Assembly (NCBI GenBank): GCA_018343915.1
Contig: JABRWF010000002.1
Coordinates: 1,674,001-1,738,000, forward strand
Length of the DNA stretch: 64,000 bases
Direction: 5' to 3'
Source: Agroathelia rolfsii
Taxonomy: Eukaryota > Basidiomycota > Agaricomycetes > Amylocorticiales > Amylocorticiaceae
Part shown: positions 10,104-21,678 of the stretch, piece by piece
Layout: the number at the start of each line of letters is the position of its first letter
Numbering within the stretch: position 1 is the first letter of the stretch
Position numbers and translations under genes: made by a program
The notes under the pieces: generated by a model
Seen by the model: the letters and a program-made list of their open reading frames with translations, nothing else
Told to the model about the DNA's origin: nothing
Database searches by the model: none

Positions 10104-11994
10104 ATGGACAGAAGACCATCAAAAAAGCGCAGAGGGAATATTACTCGCCAGACTACTCAGATAGGTGCACCTACACAAGCAGATATTCCAGGAGCTCGGA
10201 ATGCTGTGTTACCATCCTCTGCGTCAGCTTCAATCCGCATTCTACCTTCGGAAAATACCCCAACGTTGTCTTATTTATGCATGAGACAATTCGTCTCCAA
10301 TGTGCAAACGTTAGCCCGAGATGACGATGGATGGTCTCGAGAAATCCTCCGCTATCTCAAGCTATTGCCCGACGAACTGTCGTCCAAAATGTTTAACCTT
10401 TTTCAAACACATAATCCAAATGTCCTTACGAGTCAATTCATGGTCTCAGTAAGGCTAGTTCAACGAAGATTTATCCCAATGTATCTTAGAATTGTCATAT
10501 CAATCAGTGTTTTCTTCGTGGATCGACTATATCACTCACAGGAGACCTTCCTGGCCTTAGAAAAGAGACCGTCCTGGCCATCCCCGGTCGCTCGGCCAGT
10601 ACTCTGAGTGAGCTCACACTCGGTGGCCTCGCAGAATATGATGATACTATTTTTGCTTCTGTGATATCAAAATTGACCCGTCTACGGGTTCTTGTTCTTC
10701 GGTATATAATTATGTGCCGCCATTTATCATGATCATCGGCTGAAAGCGTTACAGCCGTTGCACCAAGGTGGGCGAGAAAACGGTGGCAGCAGCAGCCGAA
10801 AACTGTCCAAATCTGCTCATCGTTAACTTGAGCTATACATCGGTCGCCCCACTTGCCCTTTTACCACTATTATTAGCCGTCGAAAAGATTGAGGTTCTGA
10901 AATTGGCCGGTCTGGCTTCATGGGTCAGTTCACAGAGATGCCCTAAACACAGTAGCTGAAGCTCACAACGTTCAAAGACGGATGCAACTTGTGCAAAATT
11001 ACTTTCTGCACTCCCGAAGAATTTTAAACTACGGAGTCTTCGGACCATTAAACTACGCCAGAATGCATTGTCGGATGTTTCTTTACATGCCTGGCTCAGT
11101 CTATGCCCCAATATCCGGCGCATTGATATATCCTTCACGGACATCAAAAGACTACCCAACAATTTTGACCCAACTAGCGTCCAGGCTATAGAGAAACTCT
11201 CCCTGACCTCTACAAAGATAAGCAACTCGGATCTGGTCGCACTTGTTGCTGAGCTATCCGGGCTCAAAATATTGTCGATTGGCGCCATGGGTGGTGGCCA
11301 GATATCAATGCCTTCACTTACACTGGACGATACAACCGTTCGTCTCGTGACCGACTGCTTAGAACGATGTGCCAATATCGAGGCCGTGAACTTGGTCGGT
11401 AATCATAAGCTCGGTCGTGCGGGAGGTCGCTTGTCAGCCCTGCAAGATTTTATCAAAAGGGTGGGACGAAGATGCAAGGTACGAGTGAAGATCGTTTCTG
11501 GAGAAATCTGAGGGCCGAGTTTCCACTGATGATACCTTTGGTTGCAGCGTTTAAACTTGGCTGGAATTGACCGTTTGCGCTCTTCGGATCTTAGTGGACT
11601 CATGCCTGAAGGTCCGAATGACAAGGAGTCGGCGCTTGAAGACCTGAATCTGAACAACACTGCGGTTTCAGACGAAGCTTTGCCCTTCATCTCAAGCTGC
11701 CTATCTTTGACAACCCTCCATTTACAAGGCACAAAATTTACACGTAAGGGGTGGTTCTGTCGCTTTCGTGTGCTATCAGATTCCTTATTATGCAGTGTTG
11801 GTTCAGCCACTGGGATATTCCCGATAATCGACGCTTGTAACAATTTAAAGGAAATTGATCTAACCAGCGTACGCGGCATACCTGTACGTGACAGGCGCAG
11901 GTTTTTTGAGGTGATTCCATAAATTTACAGATGCAGTGCGCATGCTGATCTCTTTCAGGTATGGGAAGAGGAGAGAAACCAAGAGACACATTGA
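10104..11994 (+). CDS. Leucine-rich-repeat (RNI-like) protein
   Basis: Seven exons (10104-10448, 10508-10701, 10755-10923, 10978-11478, 11548-11743, 11807-11910, 11959-11994) give 514 aa. The start MDRRPSKKRRGN is a basic, possible nuclear-targeting stretch. The region LKLLPDELSSKMF resembles the short helical segment that precedes LRRs in F-box/RNI proteins. After it come irregular 25-30 residue LRRs: STLSELTLGGL, PNLLIVNLSYTSV, IRRIDISFTDI, IEKLSLTSTKI, LKILSIGAMGGG, LEDLNLNNTAV, LTTLHLQGTKF and LKEIDLTSVRG. The last exon encodes only 12 codons. The fold is clear. A role as substrate receptor or DNA-repair factor (Rad7-like) would be guesswork. Confidence 0.78.
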
Positions 11995-12089
11995 CCCATG
12001 AATTGAATATTAAATACATAAAAATCACAACATTCTTGGACCCTATATTTGGGTTTCGCTATCCCATATCCTCAAATCAATCTTGTCGT

Positions 12090-15000
12090 TTAACTTGGGA
12101 TACACTGGGAGTAGTCTATAGGGAAATAAAAACATCAGTAAGACTTGCGACATTGTTAAATGGACAATGGCTTACAAGAGTTTTGGACTGTGCACGTGTA
12201 TCCTGACGGGCATGATGTGGCACCTGTCCAGCCTTGACCACCGCACTGACCGTAAGCAGAAGCGGTGGAGGTGGATGTTGCGCTAGTCGAGGTCTTGGTG
12301 CTGGAGGTTGAGGATGTCTTACTGGTGGTCGAGGATGTCTTAGATGCGGTGGACGACGTGCTTGTGCTCGTGGTCTTGCTTGTAGTAGTCGTCGAGGAAA
12401 CCTTAGATGTAGTCGTGGAGGAGCTAGTTGATGTCGCCTTCGTGGAAGTTGTCGAACTAGCGGTGACACTAGCAGCGGGAGAGGTGCCAGATGCGTCTCC
12501 ATAGAAAATACCACGCCCATTGGTACCAACATAGACACTTCATACTACTTAATTAACATTTTCTTGGAGTTCAAGCCGAATATTGCTTACCGGCCGTAGA
12601 TCCTTGGGTCAGCGGCTATGACGTTGGAAGCAGCAGAACCAAAGCCGTGTGAAGCATCGTTGATTTGGACCCAGTTCAAACCCTCGTCATCGGAGCGGTA
12701 GTAAGCTACGAGGCCGCTGATTTCGGCAGCTGCGAAGATAGCACTTTGCGGTGTGTGAGCAGGAGGCTAATCTAATAAAACGAAAGAACATACGGGTATC
12801 CACTGGTCGTCTTGGCCGCACCGAGAGCAATTCCCCACTAAAAATAAATGAGGTTAACTTAATTCTCAATACAAGCTCGGAAATGAATACTTACAGCTTC
12901 GGTAATGGGGCCGACAGAGACGGGAGCTGCTCCAAGGCTGGAAGAGTGATAGAGACCACCGCTACCGGAGATCCAAACATCACCAGTGACGTTAGGGTTG
13001 ACGATCACTTGGACTGCACTCGAGGAGCCACTCAAAGTACCCGTAACGGAGAAAGTAAGACCACCATCCGTGGAGGTGTAGAAGCTCGAGCCGGAAGCAC
13101 CATAGAAGATGGAGTTGTTTTTCTTGTCCGATGCAATGGCAGCACCAGAGGGCAGAGTTGTAATGTCAGTGAAGGCGTCAGTGTATTGCGAGCGAATCAC
13201 GCCGTTCGAGGTTGAGCTCCAAAGGACAGTGTCACCGTTGGCAGAAAGGGCAACTTGACCACCTACAGACAATCAAACCGTTAGATATGTATAAGGTAGT
13301 TGATGGATACCGGCTTACCTGTCGTGTTAGCGGCAGCTCCGTAGTCACTGTTCCAGGAATTACCACCGTCCGTAGAGAGGGCGCACTCGCCGGGTGTTCT
13401 ATTATATAATGCTCAGTAAAGTCATAAGCAGAACAAAGACTGTACTTACGCGTCACCAGTACCAACACGGACAATGTCTGAAGGTGAGTTACCAGCATAG
13501 TCGATTCCGGACGTACTAGAGAAGCTAGGGTTGGTGAACTCCGTCGAGGGTGCTGTAGTCAGGCTGGAATGCACGAAGCCTTTACATATGATCATCAGTA
13601 TCTGGTGTTGAAGGCAGCGTATATAGTGTTTTTACCTCCATCATCACCAACGGCCGAAAGGAGATGCGCGCCAGAAGGTGGCGAGATAAGACCGAGGACT
13701 GCCATCTCTTCAATTCCCTCTGCGAGAGATTGCAGGGTAATGTTTCCAGCAGTGTCCCAGCTCGTGAGATCGAATCCACCCTGGATGGTAGCACCTGTAC
13801 CGTACAACCAATGATCAGAGTCGAATGGATCAATGGAGAGACCCTCCATCATCCAACCGATCTGGAGTGTTCCGAGGGTTGTCACAGTATAGTCAGGGCC
13901 GAGCCAAGGCGCATTAGTATCCGAGTAAGAATAGTATTTGAGGAGAGTGGGATATCCATCTACATGGTTTGTTAGCAAACCCAAGTATATCAACGCAATG
14001 AGAACCAATTACCCCAGGCCCAAAGACCATTCCAAGTTTCACCGCTATCTGTGCTGCGGTAGATTTGACCATCGGGCCACCAGCTGTTAAGAGCAGCAAC
14101 CATGACTGTACCGGGGTTGAGAAGGTCGACACCAATGCCACCAAAGCCAAAGTATTCGCCACTAGGAGTGATATCGGTCCAGGTACCGGTGGAGATGTTG
14201 TATCTTTGTACATAGCCGTCTGTGCCATCGTAAGGACCTGCGCCGTTGGAGTACGACACGTAGAGTGTGGATTCCTTGGGTGATAGAACACCCTTGTGGG
14301 GAATGTATGTAGCATTCTGTCCTGATACAGCGGACCCTGTATAAAGGATTGATGTTATTAATTGAGTCTATGAAGGAGCGTCATATTGCGACATACAGGT
14401 AGATCCAGCATCTTCAGAAACGAAAATGTTGTTGGAGCCAAGGTTGGCTACACCGACGAAGATGCGGGGCGTCGCAGTACCAGAGGTACCAGAAGTAGAG
14501 TCGAAAGTAACAAAGGCGATACCAATGATATCACTGTTGTAACCAGTTGTATCTGTCGGATCGGGGATGTATGTTCCTAAGTTTCAGCGTGAGTAAAAAG
14601 GCCATTTTGATCCAAGTTCTATATATTATTAACTCACCGACTGACGGAAAGTTGGTAATATTAGTCCATGTTTGACCCTGTAAATGGAATAAGGAGGAAT
14701 TCCTAATTCACAAGTTCAAAACTTACATAGTTGGTCGACTTCCACAAGCCGTGGCCACTTCGCGCGCCGAAGTACAGGATACTGTTGTCGTTAGGATCAA
14801 CAGCGAGACGTTCACCGAGACCACGACCCGGCATGTTTCCACCGACTTTGAATGGCAAATCGTAAATAGACCAGGTATCACCCTGATCAGTAGAAGCCAT
14901 AATGGCGCCATTGTTGGGATCCCAAGAGTTGGTATACATGCCAGCAGCCTTTATACTGTCTTTAAATAAAATTCGCAAGGGATGTAAGCAAGGATTCACT

Positions 15001-15306
15001 GACGACGTAAACTCTGTCGGTGTCCACCGGGTCTGTGGCTAAAGCATCACAACCTAGCAGATGCCAATTTGTGTTATTGACCCAGTCCATGAGGGGAGTC
15101 CATGTTTCTCCATCAGAATTCAGGCGATATGCACCACCGATATCAGTACGTGCATATGCCAAACCCTTGACGGAGGGGTTGAAGATGATGTTAGGCACGA
15201 AGCCTCCACCACCACCAGTGACCACGTTTGCCCATGAGTATGTTTGGGAAGCAGCAAGAGCCAGCGGCGATGCAGCCAGCGCCACCAATGCACCGAGCTT
15301 CAACAT
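12090..15306 (-). CDS. GH74 xyloglucanase with C-terminal CBM1
   Basis: Thirteen exons give 851 aa: 15306-15004, 14948-14727, 14677-14638, 14576-14397, 14336-14013, 13959-13636, 13579-13450, 13398-13319, 13262-12895, 12837-12794, 12743-12591, 12537-12176 and 12115-12090. A signal peptide (MLKLGALVALAASPLALA) precedes the GH74 seven-bladed propeller. ARTDIGGAYR carries the expected catalytic-base Asp (residue 55), and the GDDGGF motif near 461-466 carries the likely acid. Propeller repeats such as STDQGDTW and STDSGETW recur. A Ser/Thr-rich linker (about 760-815) leads to a complete CBM1, including YGQCGGQGW and YYSQC. The enzyme is secreted and cuts xyloglucan; CBM1 tethers it to cellulose. 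The final exon completing CBM1 is only 26 nt. Confidence 0.93.
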
Positions 15307-16473
15307 GGTGCCAACGACACAGACAGTAGAGTAAAGCTAACGACAAGAGCTGCTCTACAAGACCTTATAAACTACTTATGGACCGGGCTCATGAACAGTA
15401 GGCCGAGAAATCAGCGAGCGTCATGCGCATAAAGCGACCAAGCGCACTGCGGAAAATCATTGCGTCCACGGCGATATCAGACCCTGGATGGCGTATGCTT
15501 TTACTAGGGCAGTTAAATCGTAACACGTCGATACAGGACAACAAAGGCTTAACAAAGGTCGCGCAAACGAATTATTCCGAGGTTGAGAGATCATATCCAA
15601 TTTAGCATTATCCGAGACTATTCCGATCACGATGCTCGCACTTCATGTGGACGAACAGTGCGGACTCTGTAGCTCGTCACACGGTCATTATAGACGCAAA
15701 AAGTTCGTTGATCATAGCCAGAAAAAGAAATACCAGAGAATGGTCAACAAATATAATTTAAAAAGAGGTTCCGTGCAAGACTATCAAGGGATCCATTTTA
15801 GAATTGTCGTGCTGGCATGTCAGTACAAAAAAGTTCAAGCAGCCATCCACCTGACCGATTATTTGTGCCACGGAGAAAAAAGAAATCGGCAATTGATTGG
15901 CTTGTTCACACGCTGATAGCATTACTGTAGCAATACCATTCAGTAATAAATGGTCACCACGGCAGCTAAGAATTGTAGCCAAGCTACTGCCAGTGAGGAT
16001 AGGTCCGGGTGATATGACGTTCAAGTTCAAGTGAACGTTGCCTTCAGTCTATATCCCACTAAGACAACAATGAAAGCAATCCAGGATGTCGGATCCGGCC
16101 CAGAAGTTTGATGATGCGGTTGTTTCTGTGTCGTACTGGCATTCTGGCGGAGTCAGTTAGGCTTTACACAAGGCAAAGCATGAGCTGTGGTTCCGCAGTA
16201 TTCTTCCGGCCCGAGGACGGGGATACCGGCCATGGTTTTATCCGTTGTGATCCATGCAAAGTAAATACTCAGTTTTGGAGACTTCATACATGTCAAACCC
16301 ACCCTTCTTATCAGATGAGAAATGATTTAAGATCGGTATTGGATTAGTGGCTTAACTTATATGCTGTAATCTGCAATTATTGTACACATGGAAATAGAAC
16401 GTGCGTCCGGAGAGTATTATTCATTCTCATCTCAAGAAACGGCAGAAAGGAAAAATCTATTGGAAGGCATCGT
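15307..16473. promoter_or_regulatory. GH74 upstream region
   Basis: About 1.17 kb without a credible gene, between the GH74 start and the AFG3 stop (both minus). On the minus strand a TATAAGG string at 15369-15363 lies 55-60 bp before the GH74 ATG and fits a TATA box. The remainder is AT-rich (15600-16100 especially) with no recognisable repeats. Such a long spacer fits a regulated CAZyme promoter, but I cannot point to confirmed CreA or other activator sites. Confidence 0.5.
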
Positions 16474-19037
16474 TTATAGCCTTAGTCTCGATCTACCATG
16501 TTCTTCCCAACGTGCAGCAGCGGACAGTGGACTGGGATTTGGCTCCGGCCCATTAAGAGGGGATGCAGGTCCGTCAATGGGCGGCCGGACATCTGGCTCC
16601 TTCTCACCACTTCTGTGGGCATCCAGCCATTTGTCCATGTCATCATGACGATTTGCGAATGGTCGCTTGCCCAGCATATCAATCATATCCTCCCTAAAAA
16701 AAAATGATTAGAAAAAGACAACGACTACCGCTAATATTATACGCACCTTGTCAAAACTTCTTTCTCAAGAAGCCGCTTGGCGACCTTCTCGACATCATCA
16801 CGATGCTTCGTCAAGAGCTCCTTTGTCCTTGTATGCGAAGTACTAGAGAAGGCAACAATCAGCTTTTCGCTCAATGGGCTACAACTTCGAGGGACATACG
16901 TGATCATCTTGCGAACCTCGAAGTCAATCATTTCGCCAGTCTTTTCGCTGAAAGGCTTTGTCCAGCTCTCTTTGGTACCTTCGCGGCCACCGTACGAGAC
17001 AGGACCGATGACCTCGTTCATGCCATAGTTCGTACATGCCTCGAAGGCCATGCGGGTGATCTTTTGCAGGTCGTCTTGTGCACCAGTGGTGATGTTTTCG
17101 GTTCCGAAGAAAATCTCCTCCGATACACGTCCACCAAGGGTCATGCAGATGCGGTCAAGCATTTGAGGAGTCGAGAGCAGGTACCGATCTGGAGGAAGGT
17201 ACTAAAAATAATAATGGTGAGCACCATGTCAAATTGAGATGGAAATATAATTCTCAAATACCTGGGCATATCCAAGGGCACCAACACCGCGAGGAATAAT
17301 GCTGACCTTCAGCAATGGATCGGCATGCTCCAGGAACCAACCGCAGACGGCATGGCCAGCTTCATGATAAGCAACAGTTTTCTTCTCCTCGGGACTCAAG
17401 ACACGGCTCTTGCGCTCCAAGCCAGCGATAACTCGTTCAATAGCGCTTTCAAAGTCTGCTTCCGTCACATAGTCGCCTCCCTTGCGGGCAGCGTGCAATG
17501 CAGCCTCGTTGCAAACGTTGGCAATATCTGCACCCGAGAAACCGGGAGTAAGGACAGCGAGTTTTTGTGCGATGACGCCGACGTCGGCAGCGAGATCTTC
17601 CGCCAAACGAAGCGGCCTAAGATGGACATGGAAGATGCCCTTACGTCCTGAGACATCGGGACGGTCGATAGCAATATGCCTATCGAATCGTCCGGGACGC
17701 ATGAGGGCCGGATCGAGCACATCCGGTCGGTTAGTACCAGCGAGGACGACGATGTGTTCTTGAGTGCTGAAACCGTCCATCTCGACTAGGAGTTGGTTGA
17801 GCGTTGCTTCCCGTTCATCATTGCCTCCGCTAAAGTTGCCCTTGCCACGAGCCTTGCCAATGGCATCAATTTCGTCGACAAAGATGATACAAGGAGCATT
17901 CTTCTTCGCCGATGCGAACAAATCGCGAACTCGCGAGGAACCCACGCCGACAAACATCTCGACGAACTCAGAACCTGAGACTGACAGGAAAGGCACAGAT
18001 GCCTCGCCTGCCGTGGCCTTTGCGAGAAGGGTTTTACCAGTACCTGGTGGTCCAGAGAGGATGGCGCCCCGAGGAATCTTAGCACCAAGCTTCTCATATT
18101 TGGCGGGGTTCTTCAAGAATTTGACGAACTCCATGATCTCCTCCTTGGCTTCATCCATGCCAGCAACGTCCTTGAACTTGACTTTGACATCCGTATCTTT
18201 GTTATAAAGCTTCGCCTTGCTTTTTCCAATGTTGAAGATTCCACCGGCGCCACCTGAAGACCCTCCTGCTCTTCGCGACATCCAGTAGAGACCACCGAAA
18301 AGTAAAAGAGTAGGAGCGAAGCTCAAAAGAGCGTTGACGATGGACGTTTCATCGTGATAAGAAACGGGAATGCGTTCATGGCTGGGAATGCCAAGCTCGG
18401 ACTGAGCCTCGTCGAGCCTGCGTTCGAAAGCCTCTACGCTACCAATGGAGAAGTAATACTCGCCTCCACCAGCGGGTGCGCTCGGGTACATTGCACCAGT
18501 CGCATTCGAGTGTAGCCTAACGCGGACCTTTTGTCCATTGACAACCTCGAGTCTATCCACTAAGCCCTTGTCTAGGAACGCTGTGCGGAACTCTTGCCAG
18601 GTGATCTCGCGCGAGGTACCGACGCTTCCATTGGAAAGAGCCCAGAGGACTACGGCAGTCGTTGCCAAAATGGCGAGCTGGTTCGAATTCGGACCAGGGG
18701 GAGGGGCGTTGTTGTTGTTCTGTCCCTTGTTCCCGCCAGGCGGTGGTGTTCGCTGGCGATTGAAGGATTCTTCGTCATCCTCGCTCGGTCGGGACTGTTG
18801 CTGCTGTTGCTTGTACTGGCGGAAGAATCCTTCCAGTCCCTTGGGTAGTTCACCTGGGTTCATTTCTTCGTCTTTCGCGACATCCTCCTTGGACTTGCCC
18901 TTGCCTTCTTCGACATTCTTCTGAGAGTCCTTGTCGGAGGTGGGTGTAGCGAATGTGCGTTGCAAGCCCGCCCTGCGTCCAAGAGAGAGAATACGACGGG
19001 CAGGCGCCTTGGCCGCCGCAGCAGAGCGGGATAACAT
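16474..19037 (-). CDS. AFG3: m-AAA protease subunit (AFG3/YTA12 type)
   Basis: Four exons (19037-17262, 17201-16900, 16842-16747, 16693-16474) give 797 aa. The N-terminus is basic and Ser/Ala/Arg-rich, a mitochondrial presequence. A low-complexity Gln/Asn/Pro region follows (about 75-118). Two membrane segments lie near 119-135 and 237-253, flanking an intermembrane-space domain. The AAA domain has Walker A GPPGTGKT (329-336), Walker B IIFVDE (384-389) and the second region of homology ending in RPGRFDR. The metalloprotease zinc motif HEAGH is at 558-562. FtsH-type m-AAA proteases face the matrix, degrade inner-membrane proteins and mature MrpL32. Two fungal paralogues, Afg3 and Yta12, exist; I cannot separate them with certainty. 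The three 3' exons are short compared with the 1.8-kb first exon. Confidence 0.94.
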
Positions 19038-19200
19038 GGCGAGAGATAAATCGAGATTCAGTGAGTGGTGAGGGAGCAGTCGTGAGTCGTGAGCGTGGTC
19101 AAAAGGGCAGTGGATAACCCAGAGGATGATGAGCTCAGCGCGGCTGTAATCGACCCTCGGAATCCACGAATCTTTTCGGCGCCTCTAGCTTTGTCACTTA

Positions 19201-19237
19201 GTCACGCATGTATCACGTGAGTGCACGATTGCGTGAC
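19201..19237. promoter_or_regulatory. Nested palindrome upstream of the m-AAA protease gene
   Basis: GTCACGCA (19201-19208) and its exact reverse complement TGCGTGAC (19230-19237) flank the 8-bp palindrome TCACGTGA (19213-19220). It lies about 165-200 bp upstream of the AFG3 ATG (19037, minus strand), within the 316-bp spacer to the SDR stop codon. TCACGTG is the core of fungal bHLH (Cbf1/USF-type) sites. The outer arms resemble the GTCACGC arms between UPS1 and MPV17. Confidence 0.5.
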
Positions 19238-19353
19238 TATGTCAATGTATATACCCCACCCGATTCGCTCAATCAAGTCATACACTCAGATAAAATCCAA
19301 AAAATTATTATTATGAAGTCTACTGGGTATAATAATCCGTGTATTAAGTGATA

Positions 19354-20675
19354 TTATACAGAGAGACCTGTCAGTCCGAGACCGTCCAACCAGTTCTGTG
19401 TCGTCGTCCAAAGCTCCTTTGCTAATTCCTGATCGTTTGCCTGTGCGGTCGTCACCCCAATCACCCCAATCGGTTTGAGGTATGCGCCCCTGTATTTACC
19501 CGGATTGGCACGCACATCCGGAGACGCAGCCGCAATGGTAGACGTATAAGAGCCTTCGACTGTTGTGTAGAAGAATAGGTTTATGATGGGATCCGCAATT
19601 GCCTGGGGCAGAGGCAAGCGGTGGGAAAAAGTGTTCACAGCACCAGGATGAACGGTCATGACTACAATAGGAGACGCGCCATCAGGTGATTGCGCGTCTA
19701 GTCTACGTTGAAGTTCGTTTGCGAAAAGCGAGCTGGCGAGTTTACTATTTGCATAACGTTGGAACCTAGGGATGAGTGACTTTGAATATGTTTTGTTGAA
19801 GTCGTCCACAGTGCGGAATGTAATGTTTTTGTCTGCATTCTTGTGTGCCTCAGAGCCGACCTGGAAAGGCCCATCATCAGGTAAGTCCAGAATACCAAGT
19901 CTAGACAGCTTTAGAATGATGGACTTACGACGACAATACGAACGTCCGAATTGGGCTCTTGTGCTGTCTGCTTCAGCAGTGGTAGGAGGGTTAATGTGAA
20001 CACAAAATGGCCAAAATGGCTAAAACAGACACTCAGAACACTTAGAGATCCCTAGAATGTTCGACCTACTTGACAGCCATGATGTCGAGAATGCCTATAG
20101 ATATGCATTAGCAAATATAGAGGAAATCTAAGTGCAGTAAACCGACCATCATCAGTCTTTTGGTAAGCTTCCACCATTCTGTAGGAAATTTAAAATCTAA
20201 AAGTGTTAAAAGAAATCAGGCTACCCACAGTCCAGCGTTGTTGACTGTCCAGCTTGTCAGCAATGGCAAAAAAAGTATGCTTTTGAGTACGTACTGAGTA
20301 TATCCAGACGCTTCTCTCTCTTGATGAATTCTTCTGCGGCAGACTTGGCACTTCGTGGATCAGACAAGTCCAATTTGAGCCAAATGACCTCGCCATGAAC
20401 AGGTGCAAAGCCTTCATTCTCCATGGCTGCTATTGCACCAGTTGCTTTGGATTCGGTTCTTGCTGCCATGTATACCTTGGCGCCTTTCCGCGCAAGATGT
20501 TGGATAGTACCGTAACCTACACCATGACTATATAATAATCTTTGATCAGCTGGGTGTGTCTACTAATGCTAAGGGAAACCCTTTACTTTCCGCCAGTCAC
20601 CACAATAACTTTACCTTTCAAGTCTTGGGTATCCCGCACAGGATCGAAGCTTGTACGCGAGAAGGAGCTACCCAT
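19354..20675 (-). CDS. Short-chain dehydrogenase/reductase
   Basis: Seven exons (20675-20587, 20527-20295, 20244-20229, 20178-20147, 20094-20070, 20019-19929, 19860-19354) give 330 aa. The coenzyme motif TGxxxGxG reads TGGNHGVG at residues 27-34, NNAG is at 109-112, the catalytic Ser lies in VGSEAH near 165, and YANSK (198-202) supplies the YxxxK pair. Three consecutive exons are only 16, 32 and 25 nt. The preference for NADP is not certain. This is an atypical-length classical SDR of the retinol-dehydrogenase/WW-oxidoreductase-like type common in basidiomycetes. The substrate is unknown. It is divergent from a CYP63-like P450 across 1 kb, so a shared pathway is possible but unproven. Confidence 0.87.
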
Positions 20676-21678
20676 ATTGCTAGTGATGCTGGTTGTGCCA
20701 GAGGTCCTCTTGCTCGTGCAACGCGTAGTACGTGGTTAGGAGTAGTAGCCGAAGGAGTGACCGAGGTGTAACCGGCTAGAACTGCGTAATGGCATCCTCA
20801 GTTTATTAGTCCTGTCAATGCCCTGGCCTAATTGAGTTGTGATAATCGGCCCATCTCCTGACATGATGGTCTAGTGTATCCCTGATCCGATGTAACAGTG
20901 CAAGAAGAATAGACTAGGTGGTGCATCACTATAAGATTAAGACAGCATTTTGCATTCCTTTGATGACGTCCGGAATCAGCTCCAAGATCACAGTTTACAT
21001 GAGCTTGGCCGCAGTGAAACCGGCAGGCTACATGCCTCAATCCAGACGCGCGGCATCTGAGGGCTTTCGGAAACTGTCATCAGACTTGTGTATGGACTTC
21101 GGGAAAGGAAACGGCTGGTTTGAGCATGGTGATTGAGTCTGGATATCGAGACTACCTACCGCTAAGCAATCAACGAACCATAAAAAATAAAAATAAAAGG
21201 AAACGCTATAAACGTATACTAGACTTATACCAGTAAATCTTGGCCACGGCGGCCGGTGACCAAAAACGTCATAGCTACGTCCTTCTCCATATCACCCCTA
21301 GTCACCTGCGCGATGCAGCACGTCCGTCTGATGCCGATACAAATATCGGTAAGAAACTCCAATCATACCGGTATCATATGTATGTTCACTGAAATTCAAG
21401 AATTTATAAGGATGATATGATAGCATTACAGAATTTGCGGCATTTGACTTCACAGTTCAACGGCTACTAGTGTGAACACATTATGATGCACCATGCACCA
21501 TGCCAGTCACCTATCGCAAAAACTGGAAAAATAGGCAGCTAATGAATAGAAGCTACCACTATGCGTTTCCGGGGTCCCTATCGGACGGATGACTATACAG
21601 GAGCGCCCACTGGCCAGCGCTCGTGATTAACACCACATACGTATTCTGGTATTTATTGGTCCAAGTACCTGAGGGCTA
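20676..21678. promoter_or_regulatory. Divergent promoter region, SDR and P450
   Basis: About 1 kb between two outward-pointing gene starts, with no credible coding sequence. Near 21486-21502 the string GCACCATGCACCATGCC contains a short direct repeat. No TATA box stands out for either gene. Confidence 0.45.

Noticed and set aside
15758..16030. 90-codon minus-strand open frame upstream of GH74
   Set aside because: No splice context, no family resemblance, AT-rich composition; probably chance.
18538..18924. 128-codon open frame antisense to AFG3
   Set aside because: It is a shadow of the strongly coding minus-strand exon; no family motifs, and Ser/Leu-rich as expected for antisense.
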